A DNA stretch of 64,000 nt from Liolophura sinensis (GCF_032854445.1 NC_088305.1:27800628-27864627); one strand, 5' to 3'; shown: positions 19,451-32,145, counted from the stretch's first letter. Notes: generated by a model from the letters alone, not told the origin. Numbers and translations: made by a program.

Positions 19451-22391
19451 GTGAGTGTTTAAGGTTTGTGCACGATTTTCAGTAGTGTATTTTAAATTCA
19501 ACTGTCTGGTTTCAGATTTATGGCCGTTGTACTTTTTGTCATACCCACGCCGTTTCGTCTCTGCGGCTTCCACTAGTTTCGGCTGGTGGGCAAGCAGTTG
19601 AGATTGATAATACTGGTTGACAGGATGTCAGAAAAGATGAGCGACCTCATCCAAATATATTGCATCAGGCCACTTTCTGATTGCTTGTTGTGTTTCAGGT
19701 TACAGAAGTTATTAAAATGATTTAAATCCGTGTATGCGAACATTTTCCAGGATTGTATGAGATATTTAAGTGAAGCACACAGGGAGTTGTAAAGCTGAGG
19801 TTTCTGCCATTGTGGGTCTTTAAACTCCCCCCATACACCTATCCATCCTACCCGTCTCAGATGTGACCAGCAGATTTTTCAGTGAACTCGTCACGTAAAC
19901 CGCTTTTATGTTACAAGCGGCTGAACAAATCGTACTACCTTGTTAATACTTAAGTAGTAATTATGTAGTAATACTTAATACTTAAAGTCGTAATTGTGGA
20001 AATGTAATTATGTGCTTAACTTCATTTTTATCACTGTCTCTCATTTTTTTCAGGCGCAAGCATTCAAGAGGTTTTTACCGATGTTTGATAGGGTTTTGGT
20101 GGAACGGTTGGTGGCCGAAACTAAGACGAAAGGCGGGATTATGATTCCAGAAAAGGCACAGGGCAAGGTTGTCGAAGCCACAGTGGTTGCCGTGGGAGCA
20201 GGCGCACGCACAGATGTATGTTACAGGCATTCCTAAACTTTTCACGTTGTAAGGGTTTTACCCAACAGCAGCACAAGGACCAACGAACCTCTGACCAATG
20301 CCCTTTGAGGTGAAAACCAACTCATGTTGGCTTCCTCTCTGGTCGTATTTGGGAAGGTCTTCCAGCAAGCTGTTGATGGCCATGGGTCTCCTCTGGGCTC
20401 TGTGCTGTTTCCTCTTACCATAATACTGGTCAGTCACAGTTGTATGAGTGAAATAATTTTGAGTACTGCTTATAAACGTATATCGAGTAATAAGTCTTTC
20501 TTGACAGGAGTTTCTGAATTTTTACTTGAAATTAGCCGAGTTAGCATTCAGGAATCTCAGAGCGGGTGCACTCACGAATTAACGCTGCTAAAAGGCACCG
20601 TTGAGCCGACATACTTGGCTATGCAAGATGTGTATTCATTCTAACAAAAAATCCCACCCTGTCTCATCCATATCTGAGTGAACTTGTGCGAGTACTGAAA
20701 TGCCGAATTGGCTTATAATTTGGGGTTTTAACAACAAATAACAACAAACATTTGACTGGATTTGCTTTGATCGATTTTTTTTGCCCCAAAAAACTCTAAT
20801 ACAGCCTCTTTCAGTGATGCATTAAATTGAAATTGCGGTATGACGATCACAGGGACTAAGACCAGATAACTCAGATAAGCTGTTGTCATGGAGATGCGAA
20901 TGTCACATTTCTGGCTTAGCTGTTATCTTTGTCCTATCTTGTATATCTGGCTTTAAGTGATGCAACTCATAAGCTGGTGAATACAGAAACTGTGAAATAT
21001 TTGCCTAAGCATTTGTGCTGGTGTTTATATGTTTAAAGCATTTACCGCACAGTTTACAGCATTTACCACATGTAACAGATTTCCAATCTTCCATACACGC
21101 ACAGATAACATCAAAGTTCAGGGGAGATTGTTACATAAGACAATTACCCCACAAATTCAAGTGTCAGGCTAATGTAGGTCAAAGTCTCAGTTAGGAATGA
21201 TTAATATGGGGAGATTATGCACGTTGAATCCTTTCCATGCCCTCCTTTATTGGGGTTGTGGGTTCAAATCCATTTATTGCTAATGGGTACCCTAATCTTT
21301 CCGGTTGAATCGTTTACATCTGCTCGCTTTTTCTTATCTGATTGGTGTACTTAACAATTTTTCACTTATACGACGGGGACCAGGGTTACGTTGGGAGGAA
21401 ACACACGACCATCTGCAGGCTGGTAGACTTTCCCACGTACGGTCAGAGAGGAAGCCAGCATGAGCTGAACTTGAACTCACAGCAACCACGTTAGTGAGAG
21501 GCTTCTGGGTCATTGCGCCATGCTGGCGTGCTAACCACCACGGCCAAGGAGAGCCCTTTACTTGAAATGTAAAGAATATCCTAGTTTATATTTGTCCGTA
21601 TTGTGACCATGATTCGGCATGGAAGTAATAAAATGCAAAAATTCATGTTTGAACAATTAGGCTAAACAGTGCATCTTAATATTGTGTTCATATGCTGATT
21701 TCAGGAAGGGAAAGTGCTGCCCCCTAGTGTCAAAGCTGGCGACAAAGTGTTACTGCCTGAATATGGAGGGACTAAAGTTGTTTTGGAGGAAAAGGTAAAA
21801 AACTTGGTAGTGTTCGATATCCTCAAAAAAGCACATAATGTTGAGAAAATAACAATTTTAAATGACCAGCACTAAATTACTAAAATCTTATTCTGAAATG
21901 CATTATTCATGACAACGAACAAGTTGTAGTGATGTCTTAGCATATGTGTAAACAGGCATAAATATCTTTAGCCTCAAATTAAGTTTAACATTTGGGTATT
22001 TTTGAATTGTTTATAAAAAGTTGAAACTTGAAGCCCCAGCTATTGTTTGTTTCCCGTGATCTTTTGTTGGGGGGAAAACAGGCCCAGGAAGTGTGATAAT
22101 TGTATGTCAGTTTGAAGAAAAATGTGTGTTGAAAGGTTAATGATGCATGTATTTTAATTGTTCTTTTTCAGTTTATAGATGTGAAAGGCTCATAAGAAAC
22201 AAAATACAATTAAAATTGACAGAACATGTTGTGGGGATATAGTGTTTTGTTTCCAAGATTGAGCTGTTTTTTGCTATAAATTTTATGACATGAGAATGGT
22301 ATTTTTGATGTTCATTGTTTGGGGATTTTATTTTTAGGAATATTTCTTATTCCGAGATGGAGATCTTCTGGGAAAATTTGAATCATCATGA
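19448..22391 (+). CDS. HSPE1: Mitochondrial 10 kDa heat shock protein (chaperonin 10), 4 coding exons
   Basis: Co-chaperonin lid that caps the HSP60 ring in the mitochondrial matrix. Exons 19448-19450, 20054-20215, 21705-21794 and 22338-22391 join in frame to 102 residues, the usual animal length. The first exon contributes only the ATG, as I recall for human HSPE1. The FLPMFDRVLVER block (8-19) is the family signature, residues 22-36 form the mobile loop with the hydrophobic IMI (30-32) that docks on HSP60, and LLPEYGGTKV and FRDGDLLGKF are conserved. Introns are GT..AG in phase 0. It diverges from HSPD1 and probably shares its heat-shock elements, keeping subunit supply balanced. The protein ends FESS where many animals have YVD. 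Confidence 0.97.
20054..20215 (+). CDS. HSPE1: HSPE1 coding exon 2 (residues 2-55)
   Basis: Preceded by a long T tract and CAG. Encodes AQAFKRFLPMFDRVLVER, the mobile loop and GKVVEATVVAVGAG; donor GTATGT after Asp55. Confidence 0.97.
20321..20482 (+). repeat. tRNA-derived SINE, family 1, diverged
   Basis: Body and tail of family 1 in HSPE1 intron 2 (TTGGCTTCCTCTCTGG, GATGGCCATGGG, CCATAATACTGG, GTGAAATAATTTTGAGTACT). The head is lost. Confidence 0.65.
21331..21557 (-). repeat. tRNA-derived SINE, family 1, near full length
   Basis: Runs from the TTATCTGATTGGTGTAC tail to a recognisable tRNA-like head (minus strand GGCCGTGGTGGTTAGC, then GAGTTCAAGTTC). HSPE1 intron 2, antisense. Confidence 0.8.
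21705..21794 (+). CDS. HSPE1: HSPE1 coding exon 3 (residues 56-85)
   Basis: Thirty codons, EGKVLPPSVKAGDKVLLPEY to VVLEEK, the beta-barrel part carrying the roof loop. Acceptor TTTCAG, donor GTAAAA. Confidence 0.97.
22338..22391 (+). CDS. HSPE1: HSPE1 coding exon 4 (residues 86-102, stop)
   Basis: EYFLFRDGDLLGKFESS then TGA. The acceptor TTTTTAG follows a T-rich stretch. Confidence 0.95.
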   Translation, partial: EYFLFRDGDLLGKFESS

Positions 22392-24180
22392 TGGAATTCT
22401 GGAGAAAAAGATTCAACAAAAATTGATTTCATCATGAGCGTTCCCACAAAAGTGAACTGAAGATTTCTGTGATGTAGGAGTGCTGGATGAAGACAGAATT
22501 TAGAACATTGAAGACATTCATATTATCGTATTTGGAGGGGGAGCTGCCATATTGTGACTGGTTTACAGAGATGGAAATATTGTGCTAGAATTAGTTGTGC
22601 CATTGTGTCAACCGTTTTCCTGCGATATAACTGCACATGTTTGTACTGTCGCTTAGTATTTTCACCCAACTATAAAAGAGAATATATGTTTGGTAGGGAC
22701 TCATTGTACATGTACTATCACTTAGGTCCAAAGACAATTTAAACCAACTTTTTAGCCAATACATGTGTCAAATAATCATGAGAAAAAAACTTTTGTCTTG
22801 TTTATTTATAGTTTTGACTAAGTAGCTCTGCATGTCAGTCATTCTCTCGTTTCATCACTTTTTTGACATGGACCCTGAGGGTAAGATAAAGTGAAATCCT
22901 CTATATGGGGGATCTTGCAGCTGTTTCGAATTGGTACCTCTTGATGTTTAGGTTAAGCTGTTTTAGCCAGTTAGTAGAGTGAATACTGTTATTCAGCCCC
23001 AAGCTAAGTAACTTCTTCGTTAGAATATAGACTGCTGAATGTGTGCATCCCAACCTCAGTGGCACGGACTTGTGTCCAATAGACCCAAGTTCAATCCCAT
23101 GATGAGACATACTTAAGATTTTAAAATTGATACTGTACGTTCAATATAAAGAAATGGGCTAAGTACTAGTTGGCCTGCTGCATTTGAATGCTCCCTCCTA
23201 TAAGCCAATTCACCCAAAAAAGTTTCCCCGTGCAGCCATTTTGCAGATTTTATTAGACACTTGTTACCTCTGGTGTCTTTAGGCGCATGGTAGTTCAGTG
23301 AGGAAGCACTACAAATATGACTGGATGACAGACAACCAGTCTGCTACAGGGAGAAAACTGTGTGAAACGAATAAAATAATATTGTACGTGATGTGACGCC
23401 CAGACGAACATCTGTAGACATTGGCTACTTCACATGTACATTCGGACGTTTGTCAGGTACTTGGGAGATGCAGTCGTTTCCACTGGGATCAGCCTTCATT
23501 AGCCCACACATCACCAGTGAAATGGCAATGAAAGCCGAATGAAATATCAGTTCAGTATTGAAGTTTAATGTATGCAAACATGTAAGTTTGAATTACTTGC
23601 TTCTTGAAATCCACATAGCTGGGGAATCTGCCTTTACGTTGTACGGTCGCTTTGGGCCCAGTGTAAAGAGGCCCAAATTTATTTGAGTGTTAGTATGCTG
23701 TGGCGTGGGGTTCTCAGTGGCCCAGTGTTAAGCATATTACCCCAGTATCTCGTGTTGGCTTCCTCCCCAGTCGAACATGGAAAGGTCTGCCTGCAGCCTG
23801 CCGATGATCGTTGTTTTCGCGGGGTTCCTTCCACCTTTACATGAACTACTTTCGCATATCCGTCTATACTATGATCGGTTGGGACTTCTTGTTCATTGTC
23901 GTTGGCATCGTGCTCCAGTTGACTTTCTGTTTATTGTCACTGGCATCATGCTCCAGTGGGGCAGCAGTATATGTACAAGTGCAAAGAAGCCGTACTTCTA
24001 CGAAATGAGACGCCGTCGAAATGTGACAGACATAACGATAAAACAATCAAGAATTTCAATACATGTACTGGTGATTCCGATTGTCAACTCACTTATACAG
24101 GTGGCTGCGGTTTGCTTTGCCCATAAATCTAAATCAACATCTTGAGCGCAGCGTTAGATACCAATCAAATGAGGGCCCTC
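22392..24180. other. 3' flank of HSPE1
   Basis: Probably includes the HSPE1 3' UTR. A diverged family 1 SINE fragment lies at about 23695-23840 (TTGGCTTCCTCCCCAGTCG, AAGGTCTGCCTGCAGCCTGC). No further gene recognised. Confidence 0.5.
23370..23375 (+). promoter_or_regulatory. Candidate HSPE1 polyadenylation signal
   Basis: AATAAA about 980 bases after the HSPE1 stop, the first canonical hexamer on that strand. The distance is long for this gene, so a variant signal nearer the stop is also possible. Confidence 0.3.
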
Positions 24181-24239
24181 CGAGGCCTGGTACATGGTTA
24201 TAACGTAATAGCGCACCATAATCGGCCTCTCATCAATGC

Positions 24240-24410
24240 ATCATCATCAAGTCCAGCTCTCGCTAGCTCCCTCTCCGGTAGGTGAAAGGGACTGTCAACA
24301 ACCAGTGAGTGATCGTGGGTTTCCTCGGGGCTCTATTTCCTCCAACCGTAATGCTGGCTGCCATCGTATGTAATTGAAATGTTCTTGAGCCCAGGTTAAG
24401 ACTGCAATCA
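24240..24410 (+). repeat. tRNA-derived SINE, family 1, diverged
   Basis: From TCATCAAGTCCAGCTCTCGC (end of the head) through body to GAAATGTTCTTGAG, heavily mutated. Confidence 0.6.
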
Positions 24411-24512
24411 ATTAATCCGATCGGATGATAAAGTAGGGCTGGTAGTTGAAATGAGGATGTTGACATAGGGCCTATAGGGATGTCCGTAGTTTGAGGGTCA
24501 AATCATATCAAG

Positions 24513-24534
24513 ATATTTGATGAAAGGCTGGACA

Positions 24535-24611
<77 letters not shown>

Positions 24612-24778
24612 ATGAAAGGCTGGACAAGATACGTCAGCGTGGTGGGTGGAAACCGAGCTGGGCCCGGGGGAAACCCACGGCCATCCGCAGACTGCTGACG
24701 GACCTTCCCACGTACGGCCGGAGAGGAAGCCAGCATGAGCTGGACTTGAACTCACAGCGACCGCAGACAAGATATATA
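24513..24778 (-). repeat. SINE family 1 beside (TA)n with flanking duplication
   Basis: A (TA)n run at 24537-24609 is bounded on both sides by ATATTTGATGAAAGGCTGG. The SINE body and head remnant follow (24632-24766), then ACAAGATATATA, which matches the left edge of the (TA)n run. This looks like insertion into a TA-rich site with a target duplication. Confidence 0.6.
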
Positions 24779-25737
24779 AGCCTATCAACCATTTGAATCG
24801 GAATTACAGAACTATATTTAATGGAGCTTCCTGATTTTGTCGTTAAAGGTGTTAATTCTATTCCATTTTCTTCCTATCCATTTAACTTCAGCTCGTGAAA
24901 TGTTCATATACGTATATATACAATATATCCAAGCACGAACGTGATCCAACAAGAGTTAGAACGTGTCTGTGCAATGTGTAGACATATTTTATGTCTTCGT
25001 TCGCTTGGGTGAATATGTATACAGGACCATAGTGAATTTTATAGTCTTCTTTCGTTACAGTGACTTTTATACTGTGACCACGAGGGCATAAGCACGTTGA
25101 GCTATATTTGTCATGCAACTACTTACCGAAGGTGTGCGGTTTATTCATCAGATCTCAAAACTCGAGTAGCGTCATACAAGTAAAAAGTCTTGAGTTCGGT
25201 TAAGGCGAAACAGAAAATTCCAAAAGCCACCATTTTGTTTATCCGATCTCGACATTTTATGATTTTTTTAGAGCTTTTCGATAATGCAAATATGTCTTCA
25301 ATAGAAAAAAAAAATGCGAGAACAGTCCACGTTTCCCACAAATTGGGCGATTTGAAGTCTTTTTATACCCTCCGATGACTTATTCTGTCGGTATAACAAT
25401 TTTAAATAATATGGTCTAAGCAGGAGTTGAAAAAAAAAGATAAGAAAACCCATGCTGCGATTGTAAACTTTGTATAATTGGTATTCAGGCACCAATACTG
25501 TGGACGTCATGATTTGTCGCCGGTTTTGCTACATAAACAAGGCGACGTTTGTCCAAATAATCTAGCTGACGTCATTTACATATAGTAATGATGAAGTTAT
25601 TCGGCGAAAGCTACATTAAGTGTGTATAGCCGCATTGAAGTGATGACGAAAGACGTTAAATCAAAACCACTGTAAGCTAATCGAGCTCAAGAATGGCGTT
25701 GTGACTTCTGCCAAAATTAATGCGAATGAAGCTGTGC

Positions 25738-25740
<3 letters not shown>

Positions 25741-25807
<67 letters not shown>
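25741..25807. repeat. (TA)n microsatellite
   Basis: Pure TA dinucleotide run of about 67 bases in intergenic DNA. Confidence 0.95.
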
Positions 25808-25810
<3 letters not shown>

Positions 25811-26559
25811 CACGGTGAAATCTGATCAGTCAAAATCCTGATGAGGGTTTGTATTATATAGTGTTCATAAACCCAACTGGATACCGCTGACTCTACAAGA
25901 ATCTACAAAAGGGCCATACTTTATATCCAAAATTCACAATATTTTCCACGTTTTATTAACAAATTTAATCTTTGGCTTGGATGGATGGCTGTAATATCAA
26001 TAATTTTCACATTTTAATACGGCACATTTTATGACTGGTAAAAAACAAAAAAAACGAGGTATTTTGCACCATAATATGCACATTAGTTTTGAAGTAAGAA
26101 AATCAAATCTTGAAGCGCTCAAAAATCCTTATTTGTCTCAAGTATATCAAGTAAAAATCAAGCAAATCAAGTATATGATTTGCCCCTTTGAACCCCAATC
26201 GCCAGTGTATATTCGGCGTATATATATTCACTGCGTGGATTTATTTACTGTCCGCACATCTATAGCCAGCAAAAGGCCATTACACATGTCGTCTGTACAC
26301 CGGCTATGCGTTAAGTCAAAATGGACATGACTTTTAAGGGGTCAGTCGTGACCAACACTTGACCACACTGGCCAGTTGCCTTGACCAGCGACATCTCGAG
26401 CCAACACTCTAAGCGATTCAGTGCCACATGGAAAAGTTTTAACACGGTCACATCCTCGTTCTGGTATTTATTCAGCCGCTAACAATTGTCTTAGAGATCA
26501 CGTTCCAAAGGAACAGGAATGCCTTTGTCACAGTCGTCCTGAAAAACAAACAGCGCTTT

Positions 26560-26820
26560 GAGATTATGACTGGGATATATTTATCGGCCATCTTGATTTT
26601 CTCAAACTTGTGTTTGTTGTGGTTTAATTGAACCCTATCAGAGCTTCATAAGCTGACACCTAAGATGAGATCACATATTTATTGGCCCTTTTGAGTTTAA
26701 CAATCTTGTGTTTGCCATGGGTTTGCATGCAAACCTGTCATAGGGTGAGATGATGACTGACATATTTAACGGCCATCTTGATTTCGACAAAGTTGTGTTT
26801 TAGAAAAATTGGGCTCTATA
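26560..26820 (+). repeat. Three diverged tandem copies of about 90-110 bp
   Basis: The pattern ATGA..ACATATTTA..GGCCATCTTGATTT then CAAACTTGTGTTTG occurs three times, at about 26567, 26662 and 26752. Old tandem duplication without recognisable coding content. Confidence 0.55.
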
Positions 26821-27544
26821 GTTTCAACGTGAGGCTTGGAAATAGAAAAAGGAAGATTCGCTTCATCAGCCAAGCATGTTGAATGGTAATTATGACATTT
26901 ACACTGTTGGAGACATATTAAGTTGTTTTGACAAATTGCGAGAATTGCCAGTTTACAACTGCGGACATTTTCCGCACCTGACTACTACCGGTAATATATG
27001 CATGATTTAGTTTATTGCGGTTTGCCAAAATAACTTAATTAATATATGTAATAAGTTGCAGAATATGTACAATATAACTCATAATCATAATTGCAAAAAA
27101 CGTTTTGATTTCAAGAACAGGTATACCAAAACAAAACAAGAAAACCTTTTCAAATTTCTGTTTCCCTAGATTCTCACTAATGCGGTCGCCGTATATAGAA
27201 AGACGTGTCAGCAACCTGTGGATGGTCATGGGTTAATTTTTTGATAAATTTTGAAGTGTACTTTGTAGGTACACTGATCCTTACTATACCATATAGATTT
27301 AACCCTATCTTCACCACTTATTCGGTGTTGTAGCACATGCTGCCCCATTAATCAATGAAACTTTGAATTTATTTTATAATCCCGGGATTATAGAGGACTG
27401 TATTCCATTGTCTTGTGAAAGTTTTACTGTAACCGGGATTGGTGACATTGGGTACTAGCATGAGACACGAGGATTGGGGAGTGATAAACTTCAATAAACG
27501 GTAAAAAATGAGAACAGAAAAATATGTGTGATCTTTTTCATATT

Positions 27545-27780
27545 TACGTATTTATTTGATCGGTGTTTTTTTACCCCGTACTCAAGAATATTTTACATAC
27601 GATGGCGACCAGCATTATGGTGGGAGAAAATTGGGCAGAGCCCGGAGGAAACCAACAACCATCCGCGGACTGCTGGCTGACCTTCCCACGAGTAAACACC
27701 TGCATGAGCTGGACTTGAACTGATATAGCGACCACATTGGTGAGATGGCGTGCTATCCCCCACCGTCACAGAGACCACCT
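27545..27780 (-). repeat. tRNA-derived SINE, family 1, near full length
   Basis: Tail (TTGATCGGTGTTTTTTTACC), body (CAGCATTATGGTGGGAG) and a truncated head (CATGAGCTGGACTTGAACTG). Confidence 0.75.
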
Positions 27781-28489
27781 TACCCTATCCAACTGTTCTT
27801 CTTTTGGTTATGTGTATGTTTTAGCGAATTGTTCAATGGGGAATATGTTCGTACAGGGAGATTTTGTCCATAAACGGGAAGATATTCACAGGGCCAAATG
27901 TAGGCGCTCCATCATTTCACAGTGTTAAATTCCAGAAACATGTTTGAATCCAACCCAACATAAAATTACCAAACGCCACAACCCAAATTAAAGCTTCACG
28001 GTAAATTGACAAGGGATTCAAAACAATTAAATGTAGGAAATACCATGGAGATACTTCAGCAAGAGAAACCGTCTTATCTCTATCCCTTTTGCGCGTCATG
28101 ACGCGGAAAAGCATTTCAATAGGCTTTGCTTCTTATACCAGTATTAAAGGTACACATAAAACAAACAACGTAATTTTTTAGTTTGGATAGCGAAAACGTT
28201 TACATCATTAAATTTTTATTTACAACCAAAACTAAGAAACATACCATGCAAACATACATCTTAAATGTAAAAAAACTCAACACCAGTAAGAGGCATTAAA
28301 CGAAGCATTGAAAGGTTAAAATATGGTAAGGTATAGTTATTACTGTGTTTCGGAAAATATAAACACAGCAAAAATTCCCATAATAGACGGGGTTTAGATT
28401 AACCAATGAAAATGTATCCGTAAATATGCGGTAGTTATTAATCTTAAAATTCAAACTATTGTTTATCCACAAACGGACGCAGCAAAATA

Positions 28490-28850
28490 ATTAAGACAAA
28501 AGTGTTAATTTCCCATCAAAATCTCAGTCTGACAAACACAAGATCTCCAGTGGTCGCTAGACTCATGCACAGTTGTCCTTCTGTGGATCAACGAAACTCA
28601 AGCTACCGGCTGATTAATTTCTATACACCCTTTATCATGCAGTCAGCGCACTTGAAAAGGCGAACGCGTTTTCATTGGATTAAAATGTCCATCACTCAAA
28701 CAAGACAACAGTCAAACCCTAGGTGTTAGACTTCTCCTCCCGTATGGGCGCAATCATCACAACCAATTAAGCTCCTTTGTGAGTATTACAAGTTATCTGT
28801 CAACGCTCATGTGAGTCGTCACTACGGGGAGCAAAACGCACTGGTACTCA
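28490..28850 (+). repeat. Module c copy 1: inverted duplicate of the homeobox promoter block
   Basis: Matches the reverse complement of 36640-36980 over its whole length, including AACCCTAGGTGTTAGACTTC, CCAATTAAGCTCC and AAGTTATCTGTCAACGCTCA. At the place of the TATA box (36622-36628 in the homeobox gene) this copy has ACTCAG, so the core promoter looks dead. Confidence 0.85.
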
Positions 28851-29099
28851 GTTGTGGCGAGGTAGGAGATGGTCTTTATTGTTTGAACTTCATCTCTTGA
28901 CGCCTTCCAAATTCCAACCATACATTTATTAACGATTGTATAGCGTTATAAAATCTATATTACTGTTCGTGTCATATTTTCTCAATATCGGGTATTGAAT
29001 AAAAGCATTGATAAGAAAAATTTGAAAAAAATAAACCCATTATAACGATGTATACAAGGTGATGTTACATTGTTCTGAAAGATAATTCTTCCGATTTTG

Positions 29100-29262
29100 C
29101 TCAGGTGGATAATTGTCAGTTTGAAGTAGATCTCGCACGTTCCCAGACATTCCGGATTAACAATAACAACAGTTTCCAGACACTGGCGCCAGCAGACAAC
29201 GGGAGAACACTTGAGACAGAGATTACCATAATCTGTGGTGAAAAAAAAAAAACAAAAAACAG
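29100..29262 (+). repeat. Module b copy 1 (QTLAPAD exon-like block)
   Basis: After an acceptor-like TTTTGCTCAG it reads DNCQFEVDLARSQTF and RINNNNSFQTLAPADNGRT in one open frame. Inverted relative to the copies on the right. Confidence 0.7.
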
Positions 29263-30027
29263 GACAAATGGGAACAATACCAATCTGAGTGACGGATACC
29301 ACACCGACAGGCTGATATCAGGCTAAGAGGCCGATGACACATAGAAGGAAACTGCGTTTATATTCTAAGATTTAATTCTTTGCGAATCCCCCCAACCTCC
29401 CAACAAATGTGCATATATGCCAAAGTAAACAGCTGTATGCTTATCAAAATAGGCCTGTAACAAATATTCAAATACTTTTGTTGTAAAATATTAAGCCAAA
29501 CAAAATTAATTCTAATGAGCAATTGACCTCTTTAAAATATATTTATTCGGCTTGTCAGTTTGCATTTCACCACGATGGTATATTTTAATGAGCCGATTAA
29601 AGTCTTATATTCATTTCTTCTTGTCAACTAAATAAAAACTATAAAAACAAAAATGCTGACAATATCAATAAAATCAGATCTATTTTATAGTCAATACATC
29701 CCTGACTTTAGAGTCAATCGTTGTTTAAATGCAAAAAAAGAGCAACTTAGCCAAAATTCTTCTTCCAAAGGAAGCGAGAATTCAGTTAGAATAACATTGA
29801 ACGCCCGGAAAGTATATATTTTTTTAATCCCTAGTTAGTGACAAATGGGGCGGCAAATAATGATCTGTTATTCATTGCACACATACACCAACACCAATCA
29901 CAAAAACAATAAAAACCTTTGATATAAATATATCTAAAATATGACTCAAAACAATAATAAAAAAAATTGACATCTATATCTCTAAACAAATACGTCTAAT
30001 GGCTACAATGTTTTATTTTCGTTTGTT

Positions 30028-30112
30028 CTATTCCAGACCACTTATAATTTTCAAAGATCACAACCTACAGCCTCTGGCGCCAGATGAGAAAAAATGCAAC
30101 ACTTGAGGGGCT
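30028..30112 (+). repeat. Module a copy 1
   Basis: ATTCCAGACCACTTATAA to GCAACACTTGAGG; its frame reads QPLAPDEKKCNT then stop. The GGCGCCAG core is intact. Confidence 0.65.
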
Positions 30113-30404
30113 ATCTTGTGATAATCCCTTACAGACAAAATAAAATCCCCTCACCACCTTGTCTTTCACAAATTTACATATCCACTTCCTTCTGAGAAAA
30201 AGGCGATTTGGATCAAAACGCTTCACAGTCCCCCATTGTCTGAAGACAAGTGCCGAACGAAAAATGCCCTGTCTCTTTTAAAGCACAAAACATGGAATGG
30301 ATTTACAACCATTCACTTTTTATGTCTTTTTTTTTTTTTGCGGAAAGCTGTTTAAGATTATGTCCTCTTCGTGTGCTTTTTTCATCAGAAAAGTTGTTCT
30401 TACT

Positions 30405-30530
30405 CAAGAATATTTCACTTATATATACGACGGTGGCCAGTTTTACAGTGTGCCTAGGGTAAACCACTGGTTACTGACAAGGAACTGACAGAGTTTCCAA
30501 CATTTGATAAAGCGATTGAAAAACAAGCAT
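30405..30530 (-). repeat. Diverged SINE family 1 fragment
   Basis: Contains CTCAAGAATATTTCACTTAT and ACGACGGTGGCCAG; the rest is degraded. Confidence 0.5.
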
Positions 30531-31660
30531 CTTAACCAGTTACCACTAACCGCCCTCTAAAGAAAAGACATGCTTGCCAAAACACAAAATAGCCATTCAA
30601 CTAATTACTTAATTAAAAATTTAAGTTTATACATGTACGTCTAAAAATATTTAGATAAAGTAGAGTATCGGATCTATATCACTTGACATAGCGAAGATAT
30701 GATAAAACAAGCTCCTAAGGGTTTTAATCCCGCAAAATATTTAATTACAATTTATTTTATATATTGAATTTGTACATACATTTTAATATACAGAGTGCAT
30801 CTAAATCATATTAATTATATATTTTGGTGAAATGACTCAAATGTAATTAATGATCAGTGAATAGCATATTTACGCACGCAACAATGTGGATGTAAGTATT
30901 ATTTGGATACTACATTAAAAGAAAATGATCTCTCACAGAATAGAGTCAGTCGACGTGGATAAGCAAACCAAGAAGCTGCAATTAATCACGCGCCTCAACA
31001 TTAAGATTAATAAAAAAGAGACAGATAAGCTTAAGTGTTGCCTATTCAAAGACATAAATAAAGAACTAGATTAGTCTATATATAACAACAGCTGGACATC
31101 TCGTGTTTGGAAAATTGGGAACAGACTAGTATTTGAATACATAGAGTGTGCGAAAGTCATTATATTATCAGCTGTTTGGCAAGTCGAGATTCGATGAGAT
31201 AATTTCTACCTTTGTATAGCAATTATGCAGCAGCAGACATGTTATATGTGCTGGTGGGTAAGAGAGATATTAAGACAATGGCGCAAGTGAGTTTTAATTT
31301 CGCAAACCAGGTTGCCATCGAGCTCTGACCGGTCTCCGGCTCCTACAAACCTGGCCGTCATCTAATACCAACGAAATGCCTAGAGTTATGGCGCAAGACA
31401 CCAGTCAAGTGATAAGAAGAATACTAGGAGAGGACATCATCTCCGACAGTTTTCGTTAAAAGTTATTAAAAAGAATATCTAATTACTCTTATAAAGTTTT
31501 TCTCCACCCATAAACCTAATCACCGTCATATAAAAGGAAATATTCTTTAGTATACGGCTTAAATCATCACTTAATTAAAGAAATACGGAAATTCAGTGCT
31601 TCATAAAAGACTATCCATACGTATATTATCTCCAACAATTTTCAAATAAAAAAAAATAGC

Positions 31661-31798
31661 GAAGAATACGGACAGGAGAAGTCCACCTTGTCTGCTGCCA
31701 CTGAACGCATTTTCACTAGTGATCTGATGCGTGCTGCTGTTGCACGCGTGTTACTAGAGGATGAAGAGCATTCGGTATGCACTGATACAAGTGTATAA
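31661..31798 (+). pseudogene. Exon-1 remnant of an inverted homeobox paralogue
   Basis: Forty-five codons align with residues 31-83 of the homeobox protein encoded at 36169-36496: EEYGQEKSTLSAAT against KEYDEEKSTLSIAT, then LLEDE against LPEDE, then TDTSV against SDTSV. A seven-residue in-frame gap is present, and a TAA follows directly after TDTSV. Sequence to the left still resembles the gene weakly but has lost the start codon and the EH1 motif. No homeodomain exon follows before the next repeats. It lies on the opposite strand to the intact gene, about 2.8 kb beyond the inverted promoter copy at 28490-28850. Most likely a decayed inverted duplicate; a fast-evolving exon of a live gene is less likely. 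Confidence 0.75.
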
Positions 31799-32049
31799 TT
31801 TTCCAGTTGAAAAGCCTGCTGCAAGGTGACGTTGTCTCGAACACCTTCCTACAAAGACCTAAAAGGAAACGACAATCTTTTTTTAAGACCGTGTTTTATT
31901 ACAAGCTACCAGTGTTTCTCTTTTTCAGCTTCTCCACCGATTGCACCAAAGTCTCTTTTCTCCGAGGGCGGGGAGGGGATGATAACTACAGATCTGAGGG
32001 ATAATCTGGTAACACTACTTTAGTTTGGCTGTCAGGGATAATGGCAAAA

Positions 32050-32145
32050 GTTCCTCAAGTGTTGTGTCTTTTGTCAGCCGGTGCCAGCAGCTGTGGGTTG
32101 TGGTCTTTGGAAATGTTACGTCGTCTGGAATCGAACCAAAAGAAT
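32050..32145 (-). repeat. Module a copy 2
   Basis: Minus-strand frame FDSRRRNISKDHNPQ then LLAPADKRHNT and a stop. It sits about 250 bases right of the exon-1 remnant, in the opposite orientation. Confidence 0.65.

Noticed and set aside
24498-24788. Frames with long Ile-Tyr runs, also at 33958
   Set aside because: Translations of (TA)n microsatellites joined to SINE sequence.
26031-26330. A 99-codon plus-strand frame
   Set aside because: No recognisable domain, low-complexity Lys-rich start, no splice context or second copy; length is within chance for AT-rich DNA.
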